From: Flavobacteriaceae bacterium
GTDB taxonomy: Bacteria; Bacteroidota; Bacteroidia; Flavobacteriales; Flavobacteriaceae
Reading direction: 5' to 3'
DNA: 64,000 nt
Assembly (NCBI GenBank): GCA_009886625.1
Contig: QXZA01000029.1
Location: forward strand, 1 to 64,000
The translations under genes and the position numbers were made by a program. A model generated the notes under the pieces. That model saw only the letters and a program-made list of their open reading frames with translations. It was not told where the DNA came from and searched no databases. Shown in pieces: positions 35,664-44,406 of the stretch; position 1 is the first letter of the stretch, and each line of letters begins with the position of its first letter.

Positions 35664-38123
35664 CTATGAAGAGATTAATTGCTTAGCATTGACAACATTT
35701 TGAGAGGTGACCGCATAGGAAATCACTTCATGCATTTCTTTCACATAATGAAAATGCAAACCTTTTAGATAACTTTCGTTAATTTCTTCAATATCCTTTC
35801 GATTGTCTTCACAAAGAATAATCTCTTTAATTTTGGATCGTTTGGCAGCAAGAATTTTCTCCTTTATCCCTCCGACTGGCAATACTTTCCCCCTTAGTGT
35901 AATTTCACCCGTCATTGCCAAATGCTTTTTTACACGTTTTTGGGTAAACAAAGAAACCAAAGAGGTTAACATAGTAATCCCGGCACTGGGTCCGTCTTTA
36001 GGTGTGGCCCCTTCAGGAACGTGAATATGAATGCTATATTTATCAAATTCAAACGCATCAAGTCCCATTAAAGACACATTGGCTTTAATATATTCTAAAG
36101 CAATCGTAGCCGATTCCTTCATGATTTTTCCTAAATTTCCTGTAATACTCAATCCCCCTTTACCCGGAGAAATAGCCGACTCTATAAATAAGATATCACC
36201 TCCAACAGAAGTCCATGCCAAACCGGTTACAACTCCTGCCACATGATTATTTTCATATAAATCACGGTGTACTTTTGCAGGACCCAGAATAGTTGTCAAA
36301 TCTTCTAATTCAGGGTTAATTTTGTATTCCTCCTCCATTGCAATGGATTTAGCCGCATAACGAACAGATTTCGCTACTTGCTTGTCAAGGCCTCGAACTC
36401 CTGATTCTCTTGTATAACTCTCTACTATCTTATCTAAAACGGATTTCTTGAGCGTTAATTGCTTTTTATTCATCCCATGCTCTTTAAGCTGTTTAGGTAA
36501 TAAAAACTTTTGAGCAATTCCAGTCTTTTCTTCTTGAGTGTACCCACTAACATTTATAATCTCCATACGATCTCTCAATGCTGGGTGGATAGGTCCAAGA
36601 CTATTGGCAGTAGCTACAAACATGACCTTAGATAAATCATATCCCATCTCAAGGAAATTGTCATAAAAGGATTGGTTTTGTTCGGGATCTAGAACTTCCA
36701 AAAGTGCTGAAGCAGGATCGCCCTGAACTCCAGAAGCTAATTTATCAATCTCATCTAAAACAAAAACAGGATTAGAGGTACCTGCTTTTTTCAAACTTTG
36801 AATTATTCTTCCCGGTAAAGCTCCAATATAGGTTTTTCGATGTCCACGAATTTCCGCTTCATCTCGCATCCCTCCCAATGAAATCCGAACATACTCTCTC
36901 CCAAGGGCTTCGGCTATAGACTTTCCTAAGGAAGTTTTCCCAACTCCAGGAGGACCATACAAACATAAAATTGGAGATTTCATATCGTTTCGCAACTTCA
37001 ACACTGCCAGATATTCAATGACACGTTTCTTTACCTCTTCCAAACCAAAATGATCCCGATCTAAAATCTTTTGAGCTCGTTTAAGATCAAAATTATCCTC
37101 GGAAAACTCATTCCAAGGCAAATCCAAGAATAGGTCTAAATAATTTCGTTGAATTGAGTACTCTGCAACTTGAGGATTCATGCGTTGCATTTTCATCAAC
37201 TCTTTCTCAAAGTGCTTTTCTACTTCTTTGGACCAAAGTTTCTTACTGGCACGCGCTTTCATTTCTTCAACTTCTTCTTCATAAGAAACCCCACCCAATT
37301 CTTCTTGTATGGTTTTCATTTGCTGATGTAAATAATATTCCCTTTGCTGAGTATCCATTTCTGATCGTACTCTCGATTGAATATCATTTTTAAGCGCTAG
37401 TTTTTGGTATTCTTCATTCATATGCTTCAAACACATTAAAGCACGTTTATGCAAACTAACCTCTGTAATAATACTCTGTTTTTGTTTTACCGCAACATTC
37501 ATATTGGAAGCAACAAAATTGATAAGAAAAGAAGGCGTTTGGATATTCTTAATGGCAAAAGAAGCTTCTGATGGAATATTGGGATTCTCTTGAATGATTT
37601 GCAAGGCTAAATCCTTAATAGAATCTATAGTAGCATTAAACTCTTTATCGTTTGGTTCAGGTATTTGATCCTTGACTGCTTTGATTTTTGCCTTTAAGTA
37701 AGGTTCCTCTTCTGTAATTGCATCGATCTCAAAACGCTTTTTCCCTTGAATAATGATGGTTGTATTTCCATCAGGCATTTTCAATACCCTTAGTATTTGA
37801 GCAACAGTTCCTAAAGTGAAAATGTCTTTTGCACCGGGGTTTTCTTCATTTTCGTTTCGCTGAGCCACCACTCCAATAATCTTATCCGCTTTGTTGGCAT
37901 CTTTGATTAATTGAATCGATTTATCTCTTCCCGCCGTAATCGGGATTACAACACCGGGAAAAAGAACTGTATTTCTGAGCGGTAGTAACGGAACAACCTC
38001 AGGTAAAGCCTCATTTTCTAATGCTTCTTCATCTTCAGTTGACATTAAAGGAATCAAATCCGCTTCGGATTCTATATCTTGGAGTGACAAGTTGTCAACT
38101 GTATTAAAAAAGGATTTCGCCAT
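35664..38123 (-). CDS. lon: ATP-dependent protease Lon
   Basis: Cytoplasmic AAA+ serine protease for misfolded and regulatory proteins. Over 819 residues: a short acidic N-terminal tail, LON substrate-binding domain (from VPLLPLRNTVLFPG, about residue 45), long coiled-coil region, AAA+ module with Walker A GPPGVGKTS, and the protease domain with catalytic Ser in PKDGPSAGIT and Lys in GGIKEKILAAKRS. All catalytic parts are complete. The gene is followed by cmk. Confidence 0.97.
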   Translation of the reverse strand: MAKSFFNTVDNLSLQDIESEADLIPLMSTEDEEALENEALPEVVPLLPLRNTVLFPGVVIPITAGRDKSIQLIKDANKADKIIGVVAQRNENEENPGAKDIFTLGTVAQILRVLKMPDGNTTIIIQGKKRFEIDAITEEEPYLKAKIKAVKDQIPEPNDKEFNATIDSIKDLALQIIQENPNIPSEASFAIKNIQTPSFLINFVASNMNVAVKQKQSIITEVSLHKRALMCLKHMNEEYQKLALKNDIQSRVRSEMDTQQREYYLHQQMKTIQEELGGVSYEEEVEEMKARASKKLWSKEVEKHFEKELMKMQRMNPQVAEYSIQRNYLDLFLDLPWNEFSEDNFDLKRAQKILDRDHFGLEEVKKRVIEYLAVLKLRNDMKSPILCLYGPPGVGKTSLGKSIAEALGREYVRISLGGMRDEAEIRGHRKTYIGALPGRIIQSLKKAGTSNPVFVLDEIDKLASGVQGDPASALLEVLDPEQNQSFYDNFLEMGYDLSKVMFVATANSLGPIHPALRDRMEIINVSGYTQEEKTGIAQKFLLPKQLKEHGMNKKQLTLKKSVLDKIVESYTRESGVRGLDKQVAKSVRYAAKSIAMEEEYKINPELEDLTTILGPAKVHRDLYENNHVAGVVTGLAWTSVGGDILFIESAISPGKGGLSITGNLGKIMKESATIALEYIKANVSLMGLDAFEFDKYSIHIHVPEGATPKDGPSAGITMLTSLVSLFTQKRVKKHLAMTGEITLRGKVLPVGGIKEKILAAKRSKIKEIILCEDNRKDIEEINESYLKGLHFHYVKEMHEVISYAVTSQNVVNAKQLISS

Positions 38124-38197
38124 TTATTTTTTTTTAGGTCATTATGTCATTATTATCAAGGATTCATTAGATTTTTAAACAATATTAGAAATTTTGA

Positions 38198-38425
38198 AAC
38201 CTCTTTAACAACAGCAGTTTAGTATGGGCAATAGTTATGCCATCACAAATTTTCTTTAGTAAAGTGTAACATCTTCTTGGTTTATTACTCATATTAGAAT
38301 ATGCTGGTTTTAGATCTTCGATTCCGTTAGATCACTCTATTGAGAATATCAGAGCTACCGAAAAATATTTTAAAGGAATTTATAATCCACAAACAAACCT
38401 ATCTGCTTTAAAAATCACTTCCTAA
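38198..38425 (+). pseudogene. Short remnant frame in the lon-GIN intergenic region
   Basis: The 341-base gap between lon and the GIN-domain gene has one stretch that looks coding. One frame reads LFNNSSLVWAIVMPSQIFF to a TAA (38267-38269) and then 51 more open codons (GLLLILEYAGFRSS, ATEKYFKGIYNPQTN) to a TAA at 38423-38425. No start codon is suitably placed. It may be the tail of a lost gene; no family is recognised and chance is possible. Confidence 0.25.
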
Positions 38426-38464
38426 TTTGGAGGTGTCAAAATTAACCCCTAAAATTAAATTATC

Positions 38465-39160
38465 ATGAAAAATTTATTTATTCTATTGGCGATGATTTGC
38501 ATCAATACCGAAGCTATAAAAGCGCAACAAACTAAAAAAAGAAATGTTGGAACCTACGATGGTATTCATATAGCTGGAAGCTATAAAGTCACTTTAATCT
38601 CACGTGCTGAGGGTACCATTGAACTCAAAGGTGATGAGGAAGACCTTGAGAAAATAGCCTCAAACGTAAAAAACGGAACCTTGACCATCAAACAAAAAGA
38701 AAAGTCGTGGTTTAGAACTTGGGATACCGAAATGGTTTATATCACCATCCCAGTTGAAGATATTGACAAAATCATCTTAAGTGGTTCCGGAGAAATTGAC
38801 TCACGTTTCACCCTTGAAGGTGATCACTTTAAAACTATAGTCTCTGGCTCTGGAAATATTAATATTTCTGTGGATGTAAATCATCTAGATGCAATGGTTA
38901 CCGGTTCAGGAGAAATTATATTAGAAGGAGATGCATCCACTGTAGATTTTACTTTAACCGGTTCTGGAGAAATAGAAGCGAGTGGTGTAGAAGCTTCCAC
39001 TGGAAAAGCAAAAATCACGGGTTCTGGAGACATTGACATGCACACTTCAGAAATATTAGATGCATTTATTACTGGATCAGGAGATGTTGTTTGTAAAGGA
39101 AACCCAAAAAAACAAAAAACAAAAATAACAGGTTCAGGTGATATCTCTGTAAGAGATTAA
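38465..39160 (+). CDS. Exported GIN-domain (DUF2807) protein
   Basis: Predicted secreted or periplasmic beta-helical protein of the head-GIN (DUF2807) family, whose function is unknown; the annotation 'auto-transporter adhesin' is historical. The 231-residue chain has a signal peptide ending near IKAQQ (about residue 21). From about residue 108 at least seven GSGEI/GSGDI/GSGNI turns recur at roughly 16-22 residue spacing, one per coil of a right-handed helix. The final turns have the form KITGSGDI. Its TAA overlaps the stop of the convergent transporter gene. Confidence 0.85.
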   Translation: MKNLFILLAMICINTEAIKAQQTKKRNVGTYDGIHIAGSYKVTLISRAEGTIELKGDEEDLEKIASNVKNGTLTIKQKEKSWFRTWDTEMVYITIPVEDIDKIILSGSGEIDSRFTLEGDHFKTIVSGSGNINISVDVNHLDAMVTGSGEIILEGDASTVDFTLTGSGEIEASGVEASTGKAKITGSGDIDMHTSEILDAFITGSGDVVCKGNPKKQKTKITGSGDISVRD

Positions 39161-40482
39161 CCCAGTTTCTCTCGTGGAACACGAAATAGCATAAGTGCTC
39201 CCACTATAAAAAAGAGCATGAAAAATAAAATTGCATTTCGCATGCTACCCGTAATCTGATCAATAATTCCAAATAGGGACATTCCAACAATGATCCCTAT
39301 TTTTTCAGTAACATCGTAAAAACTAAAAAATGAGGCTGTATCGTCTGTTTGAGGGATTAACTTGGAATAGGTTGACCTCGATAACGCTTGTAGCCCTCCC
39401 ATTACCATTCCTACCAATCCTGCTACACTATAAAACTGTAGAGGAGTCTCGATATGATAGGCGTAATAACACAAGGCTGCCCAAATGAGATTAACAACAA
39501 TTAAAACGCGGATGTTTCCAAAACGTTCTGAAGCTCTGGCAGTTAAAAAAGCTCCCAAAATTCCTACAATCTGTATTAACAATATGCTTACAATTAAACC
39601 AGTTGTTTTTTCAGCTGCACTTCCCCATTGAATTTCTTCTTCTCCAAAATATGCAGCCACCAAGAGAACCGTTTGTAATGCCATACTATACATATAAAAT
39701 GCGGGAAGATAACGTTTCATTGCCTTGTTATGCTCCAGTTGATTCCAAACACTTTTTAACTCTTTATATCCGTTCCAAAAAACATCTTTAGTGACTTTGA
39801 CCTCACGATTTCCTTTTGGTAAATAATAAAATGAATATTGACTAAAAAGTACCCACCATATACCCGCTGACACAAACGAATACCTCATGGCTTTCATAGC
39901 GGCTTCTCCTTCTGTTCCTGTAATACCAAACCAATCGGGATTCATTACCATTGCTAAATTTGACAATAATAAAAGAACACTTCCTATATACCCTATTGAG
40001 AATCCTTTGGCACTCACCCTATCTTGTTGTTCTGGGAAAGCAATGTCTGGAAGGTATGAGTTATAGAATACTAAACTTGACCAATACCCTATTAGTCCAA
40101 AAAAGTGAATAAACAATCCCAAGTAAATGGTTTCCAATTCAAAGAAGTACAAACCCATACAACTAATCGCACCGATATAAACAAAAAGCTTCATAAAGCG
40201 CTTCTTATTTCCTATATAGTCTGCGATTCCAGAAAGTATAGGAGACATAAAAGCAACAATAAAAAAAGCTGCAGCAGTTACAAAACTGATCATGGCAGTA
40301 TTTTTTAAATCATAACCAAAAAGAGAAATTATGTTACTTTCTGAAAACAAAGCGCCGTAATATATTGGAAAAATAGCTGAAGAAATGACTAATGGATAAA
40401 CAGAGTTCGCCCAATCATAAAAAGTCCAGGCATTGATTATTTTTTTACTTCCTTTCTCTAAAGGGGTTTTTAAACTTAACAT
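39157..40482 (-). CDS. UMF1-family (Atg22-like) MFS transporter
   Basis: Predicted inner-membrane carrier of 441 residues with about twelve membrane helices. The N-terminal signature KKIINAWTFYDWANSVYPLVI and LSGIADYIGNKKRFM place it in the UMF1/Atg22-like branch of the major facilitator superfamily; yeast Atg22 exports amino acids from the vacuole. The substrate here is unknown. The gene is followed by convergent overlap with the GIN-domain gene and preceded by the M48 pseudogene, 46 bases away. Confidence 0.87.
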   Translation of the reverse strand: MLSLKTPLEKGSKKIINAWTFYDWANSVYPLVISSAIFPIYYGALFSESNIISLFGYDLKNTAMISFVTAAAFFIVAFMSPILSGIADYIGNKKRFMKLFVYIGAISCMGLYFFELETIYLGLFIHFFGLIGYWSSLVFYNSYLPDIAFPEQQDRVSAKGFSIGYIGSVLLLLSNLAMVMNPDWFGITGTEGEAAMKAMRYSFVSAGIWWVLFSQYSFYYLPKGNREVKVTKDVFWNGYKELKSVWNQLEHNKAMKRYLPAFYMYSMALQTVLLVAAYFGEEEIQWGSAAEKTTGLIVSILLIQIVGILGAFLTARASERFGNIRVLIVVNLIWAALCYYAYHIETPLQFYSVAGLVGMVMGGLQALSRSTYSKLIPQTDDTASFFSFYDVTEKIGIIVGMSLFGIIDQITGSMRNAILFFMLFFIVGALMLFRVPREKLG

Positions 40483-40528
40483 TAAATCAATTTAGTCACT
40501 CAATGTAATGAAAAAATCAACAGCAAAA

Positions 40529-41338
40529 TTAATATTTAATACTATTGATTTTGCTAGCTAAAAGTTTAGCATTTGAAGCCCAGAGCTTTAAATTGTCAAT
40601 ACGCCTTTGGTTAGAGGTATGAGTACTCAAAATTTCGGGTTGTGATTTTCCACCTGAAGCTGCTTTCATGGGTTCCCATAATTTTGGCGCTTCATCGACA
40701 TTATACCCCGCAAAAGCCATTAGTTCTAAACCGATTTTATCCGCTTCAGATTCGTGCTTTCTACTAAAAGGTAATACCCCTAACACTGAGGAACCGATTC
40801 ATTAGGCTGCTAGAATTGCTTTCCGCTTTGCATCAGGTTGCTTTTCTGTGGCTTTTTCTGCAAAAATATTTAATCCTTGTTGAGCTAAAATAATTGACAT
40901 TCTCTGTCCTCCGTGATCAGCAAGTGCATGTGCCACTTCATGACCCATAATGGCAGCTATCTAATCGGGGTTTTCGGCTATGGGGAGTATACCGGTATAA
41001 AAAACGATTTTACCTCCTGGCATACACCAAGCATTGCGTTGTTCATTCTCTACCAAATTATATTCCCAAACATACTCTCTCAAGAAATTTGGCTGCCCCT
41101 TGAAAGCAAAATATTTTTGTGCCGCTAGCGCGATGTAAACTCCTATTTTAGAAATTTGTCGCTGCGCTTTAGTACCCATGACAGTTTTATTGTCTTTTAA
41201 AAATGAATTGTATTGTTGCAAAGCCATAGGAAACAATTACTTGTTGGAAAAGGCATTAAATGTTTTCTTTCCTGTTAAGTGATTCACTTTACATCCTGAA
41301 ATAAGAATAAGCAGTATTAAAAAAAAAGTAGGTCGCAT
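40529..41338 (-). pseudogene. M48 metalloprotease lipoprotein gene with four in-frame stops
   Basis: From ATG 41338 the frame encodes a lipoprotein signal (LILISGC) and an M48 peptidase without any frameshift across 269 codons, but it is broken by TAA (41237-41239), TAG (40961-40963) and adjacent TAA TGA (40799-40804). The zinc motif HEVAH, the third-ligand motif HESEAD and the tail [13 protein letters not shown] are intact. Intact relatives would have Q at the TAG position (DQIAAIMGHE). It is recently inactivated, or mis-sequenced. Family members are outer-membrane chaperone-proteases of BepA/LoiP type. Confidence 0.85.
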
Positions 41339-41417
41339 TGGGGGGTGTTTTAAAATTTAAAAAAAGCGCATTTATATCTAAACTATGTTAAATTTCTACA
41401 AAGAAAGCATATTCGGT

Positions 41418-41446
41418 TTTGGGTGAAAAAAAGATTAGTAATTTTG
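41418..41446 (+). promoter_or_regulatory. Promoter of the msrB pair
   Basis: TTTG (41418-41421), 17-base spacer, TAATTTTG (41439-41446), with the ATG only 11 bases downstream, giving a very short leader. Confidence 0.6.
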
Positions 41447-41456
41447 ATAAAAAAAG

Positions 41457-41942
41457 ATGATAAAATATTTCCCCCTACTCCTACTTGCCTTTCTGGTTTC
41501 TTGCCAAGGCAATTCTCAAGAAAAAAAGAGTACCCAAAAAGACTATGCCGTAGTCAAAACTGAAGCAGAATGGAAAGCAAGTCTTTCTACTTTAGCTTAC
41601 AGAGTTCTTCGTCAAGCAGCAACGGAGCGACCCTTTACAGGTCCTTTAAATAACAATAAAAAAGAAGGAACCTATGTTTGTAGTGGCTGCAAAACTCCCT
41701 TGTACGAATCCCAACACAAATTTGACTCTGGAACAGGTTGGCCCTCCTTTGATCGAGGAATTGAAGAAAATTTAGAATACGATGTGGATTATAAAATTGG
41801 ATATCCGCGTTCGGAATTAAAGTGCAATACTTGTGGTGGACATTTAGGACATATGTTTAATGATGGACCACGCCAAACAACAGGAAAAAGACACTGTATC
41901 AATTCAGCTGCTTTGGCCTTTATACCAAAAAATGAGCAATAA
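41457..41942 (+). CDS. msrB: Peptide-methionine (R)-S-oxide reductase, lipoprotein form
   Basis: Reduces methionine-R-sulfoxide in proteins. The 161-residue product begins with a lipoprotein signal (LLLAFLVSC, Cys16), so it is exported and lipid anchored. The MsrB domain has the zinc pairs CSGC and CNTC, the substrate motif GTGWPSFD, and the catalytic Cys in RHCINSAAL. Its end overlaps the second msrB by 11 bases in a different frame, indicating tandem, coupled genes for two cellular locations. Confidence 0.93.
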   Translation: MIKYFPLLLLAFLVSCQGNSQEKKSTQKDYAVVKTEAEWKASLSTLAYRVLRQAATERPFTGPLNNNKKEGTYVCSGCKTPLYESQHKFDSGTGWPSFDRGIEENLEYDVDYKIGYPRSELKCNTCGGHLGHMFNDGPRQTTGKRHCINSAALAFIPKNEQ

Positions 41943-42339
41943 AGAGTATCTGATAAAAAAAACAGAAACTGAATGGAAAGAACAATTATCTCCTGAAGAG
42001 TTTCACATCTTAAGAAAAAAAGGAACCGAACGCCCTTTTACTGGAAAGTTTAATGATCATCATGAAAATGGAATTTACACCTGCAAAGGATGTGGACAAG
42101 CTCTTTATGATTCTTCTTCCAAATTTGATAGTGGTTGCGGATGGCCTTCCTATGATACTGCAATTCCGGGAGCTATTGAATTCATTAAAGACAATAGCCA
42201 TGGAATGATCCGTACAGAAATTGTTTGTTCTCAATGTGGTGGACACCAAGGGCATGTGTTTAACGATGGCCCTACCCCAACAGGAGAACGGTATTGTGTC
42301 AATGCTGCCAGCATAGATTTCACGAAGGAGGAAAATTAG
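41932..42339 (+). CDS. msrB: Peptide-methionine (R)-S-oxide reductase, cytoplasmic form
   Basis: Second MsrB, 135 residues from ATG 41932 (MSNKEYLIKKTE). I prefer this start to in-frame TTG codons further up because it coincides with the usual N-terminus and gives no signal peptide. Zinc pairs CKGC and CSQC, GCGWPSYD and catalytic Cys in RYCVNAASI are complete. It overlaps the lipoprotein msrB by 11 bases. The paralogues are similar in sequence, so a tandem duplication with gain or loss of an export signal is likely. Confidence 0.92.
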   Translation: MSNKEYLIKKTETEWKEQLSPEEFHILRKKGTERPFTGKFNDHHENGIYTCKGCGQALYDSSSKFDSGCGWPSYDTAIPGAIEFIKDNSHGMIRTEIVCSQCGGHQGHVFNDGPTPTGERYCVNAASIDFTKEEN

Positions 42340-42363
42340 AGCAAAATATTCTCTCTAGTTTCG

Positions 42364-42371
42364 TAAATTTG
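42364..42371 (+). promoter_or_regulatory. -7 box of lpdA
   Basis: TAAATTTG followed by GCAGCG, 22 bases before the ATG at 42394. No clear -33 TTTG. Confidence 0.5.
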
Positions 42372-42393
42372 CAGCGAATTTAAATTACACTTC

Positions 42394-43782
42394 ATGAGTT
42401 CATATGATATTATAGTAGTAGGAAGCGGTCCAGGAGGCTATGTTACAGCAATTAGAGCCTCACAATTAGGTTTTAAAACCGCTATTGTTGAAAAAGAAAG
42501 TTTAGGCGGAGTGTGTTTGAACTGGGGTTGTATTCCAACCAAAGCCCTTATTAAATCTGCACAAGTTTTTAATTATTTAAAACATGCTGGAGACTATGGG
42601 TTAATTGTAAAGGAATACGACAAAGATTTTGATGCCGTAGTAAATCGTAGTCGAAATGTTGCAGCCGGAATGAGTAAGGGAGTACAATTTCTGATGAAGA
42701 AAAACAAAATTGATATTTTAAAAGGTCATGGAAAAATTCTTGCGGGTAAAAAAGTAAGTGTGACTTCAAATGATAAAACTGAAGAATACAGTGCTTCAAA
42801 TATTATTATTGCCACAGGAGCCCGCTCCCGTGAGCTTCCCTCTCTTCCACAAGATGGGAAAAAGGTAATTGGTTACCGTGAAGCAATGACTTTACCAAAA
42901 CAACCTAAAAAACTTATTGTGGTTGGTTCTGGTGCCATTGGAATCGAATTTGCCTATTTCTACAATGCTATGGGTACTGAAGTGACTGTAGTAGAATACC
43001 AAGATCGCATAGTACCCGTTGAAGATGAAGAAATCTCTAAACAACTAGAACGTTCTTTCAAGAAAAGTGGAATTAACATTATAACCGGTGCTGAAGTAAC
43101 TCAAGTAGATACCAAAGGAAAAGGCGTTACTGCAACTATTAAAACAGCAAAAGGCGAAGAAACATTGAAAGCAGACATCGTATTGTCCGCAGTTGGAATC
43201 AAAACCAACATTGAAAATTTAGGCCTAGAAGACGTTGGAATTGGAGTAGACCAAGACAAAATATTAGTGAACGACTTCTATCAAACCAACCTTCCTGGCT
43301 ATTATGCCATTGGAGATGTAACCTCTGGACAAGCTCTAGCCCATGTCGCTTCTGCTGAAGGGATATTGTGTGTTGAAAAAATTGCAGGACAGCATGTAGA
43401 AGCGTTGGATTACGGAAACATTCCAGGATGTACCTATTGTTACCCTGAAGTAGCCTCTGTAGGGCTCACCGAAGCTCAAGCCAAAGAAAAAGGCTATGAC
43501 ATCAAAGTAGGAAAATTTCCTTTCTCTGCCTCTGGAAAAGCACAAGCTAGCGGAACTTCAGACGGTTTTGTTAAGGTGATTTTCGACGCTAAATACGGCG
43601 AATGGCTGGGTTGCCACATGATTGGCGCCGGGGTAACCGATATGATTGCCGAGGCGGTACTAGGTCGAAAGCTCGAAACTACCGGCCATGAGGTGCTTAA
43701 AGCCGTTCACCCCCACCCCACCATGAGTGAGGCGATGATGGAGGCCGTAGCTGCCGCCTATGATGAAGTGATTCATATCTAA
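42394..43782 (+). CDS. lpdA: Dihydrolipoyl dehydrogenase
   Basis: FAD enzyme (E3) that reoxidises dihydrolipoamide in 2-oxoacid dehydrogenase and glycine cleavage complexes. The 462-residue chain shows the FAD loop GSGPGGY (about residues 9-15), redox pair GGVCLNWGCIPTK (about 38-50), NAD loop VVGSGAIGIEFA (about 175-186) and the dimer-interface HPHPTMSEAM with the catalytic His. No E1 or E2 genes are adjacent. Codon use changes abruptly from about 43560: the last 220 bases are roughly 55-60% GC against the mid-30s before, while the protein remains normal. Confidence 0.97.
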   Translation: MSSYDIIVVGSGPGGYVTAIRASQLGFKTAIVEKESLGGVCLNWGCIPTKALIKSAQVFNYLKHAGDYGLIVKEYDKDFDAVVNRSRNVAAGMSKGVQFLMKKNKIDILKGHGKILAGKKVSVTSNDKTEEYSASNIIIATGARSRELPSLPQDGKKVIGYREAMTLPKQPKKLIVVGSGAIGIEFAYFYNAMGTEVTVVEYQDRIVPVEDEEISKQLERSFKKSGINIITGAEVTQVDTKGKGVTATIKTAKGEETLKADIVLSAVGIKTNIENLGLEDVGIGVDQDKILVNDFYQTNLPGYYAIGDVTSGQALAHVASAEGILCVEKIAGQHVEALDYGNIPGCTYCYPEVASVGLTEAQAKEKGYDIKVGKFPFSASGKAQASGTSDGFVKVIFDAKYGEWLGCHMIGAGVTDMIAEAVLGRKLETTGHEVLKAVHPHPTMSEAMMEAVAAAYDEVIHI

Positions 43783-43807
43783 ATTTATTAGATTAAATAG
43801 ACGATAA

Positions 43808-43840
43808 TAAAACCCGCTTAAAGTGGGTTTTATTATTTTT
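43808..43840 (+). terminator. lpdA terminator
   Basis: Stem AAACCCGC/GTGGGTTT (one G-T pair) with a short loop, followed by TATTATTTTT. Confidence 0.8.
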
Positions 43841-43936
43841 ATTACTTTAGTAATCAAGGTACTTCCAAAACGACACTACAACCAGAGGACCTATTTTAAT
43901 GGATAAAGAATTAATGAAAACGATTAATTTTATTCT

Positions 43937-44317
43937 ATGTCAAAATCCAAAAAAAATATTGTTCAAACAAAAAATCAGATTGACAAATTCATAAAAGAAC
44001 TCAGAACCAGTGATTTTGAGAAATATGAAATCCTTATTTGGCTAAGAAATATTGTCTGGGACACCTTCCCCAAGGTAAATGAAACCTTTAAGTATGGTGG
44101 CATCGTCTTTTCACTAAAGGAGAATTTTGGAGGATTATTTGTTTCAAAAAAACATGTTTCTTTTGAATTTTCCTACGGTTATAAACTAACCTCCAAATTA
44201 AAGTTAGAGGGAACTGGAAAATACAGAAGACACTTAAAAGTGACTCACCTAAACAAAGAGATGAAAAAAGACCTCATATCCCTTTTAGAACAAATTAGAT
44301 TCCTTGATGATGATTAA
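43937..44317 (+). CDS. DUF1801 family protein
   Basis: Small soluble protein of 126 residues of the DUF1801 (YdhG-like) fold. Typical features are the helical start, WLRNIVWDTFPKVNETFKYGGIVFS (the family's E-x-x-K/Y-G-x-P/V region) and KYRRHLKV near the end. Function is unknown. The gene stands alone after the lpdA terminator. Confidence 0.8.
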   Translation: MSKSKKNIVQTKNQIDKFIKELRTSDFEKYEILIWLRNIVWDTFPKVNETFKYGGIVFSLKENFGGLFVSKKHVSFEFSYGYKLTSKLKLEGTGKYRRHLKVTHLNKEMKKDLISLLEQIRFLDDD

Positions 44318-44406
44318 AGGAAGAGGCAAGCGTTTAAAATAATCACTGCCTATAACTTTCTTTTGAACTACTTATCTTTAGCCTTGTTATTTTAAAAAAA
44401 GCAGAG

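Noticed and set aside
40799-40804. Possible stop recoding (TGA as selenocysteine or Trp) in the M48 frame
   Set aside because: The TGA is directly preceded by TAA and two further TAA/TAG stops occur, so no single recoding rule would restore the protein; other genes in the window use TAA, TAG and TGA as normal stops.
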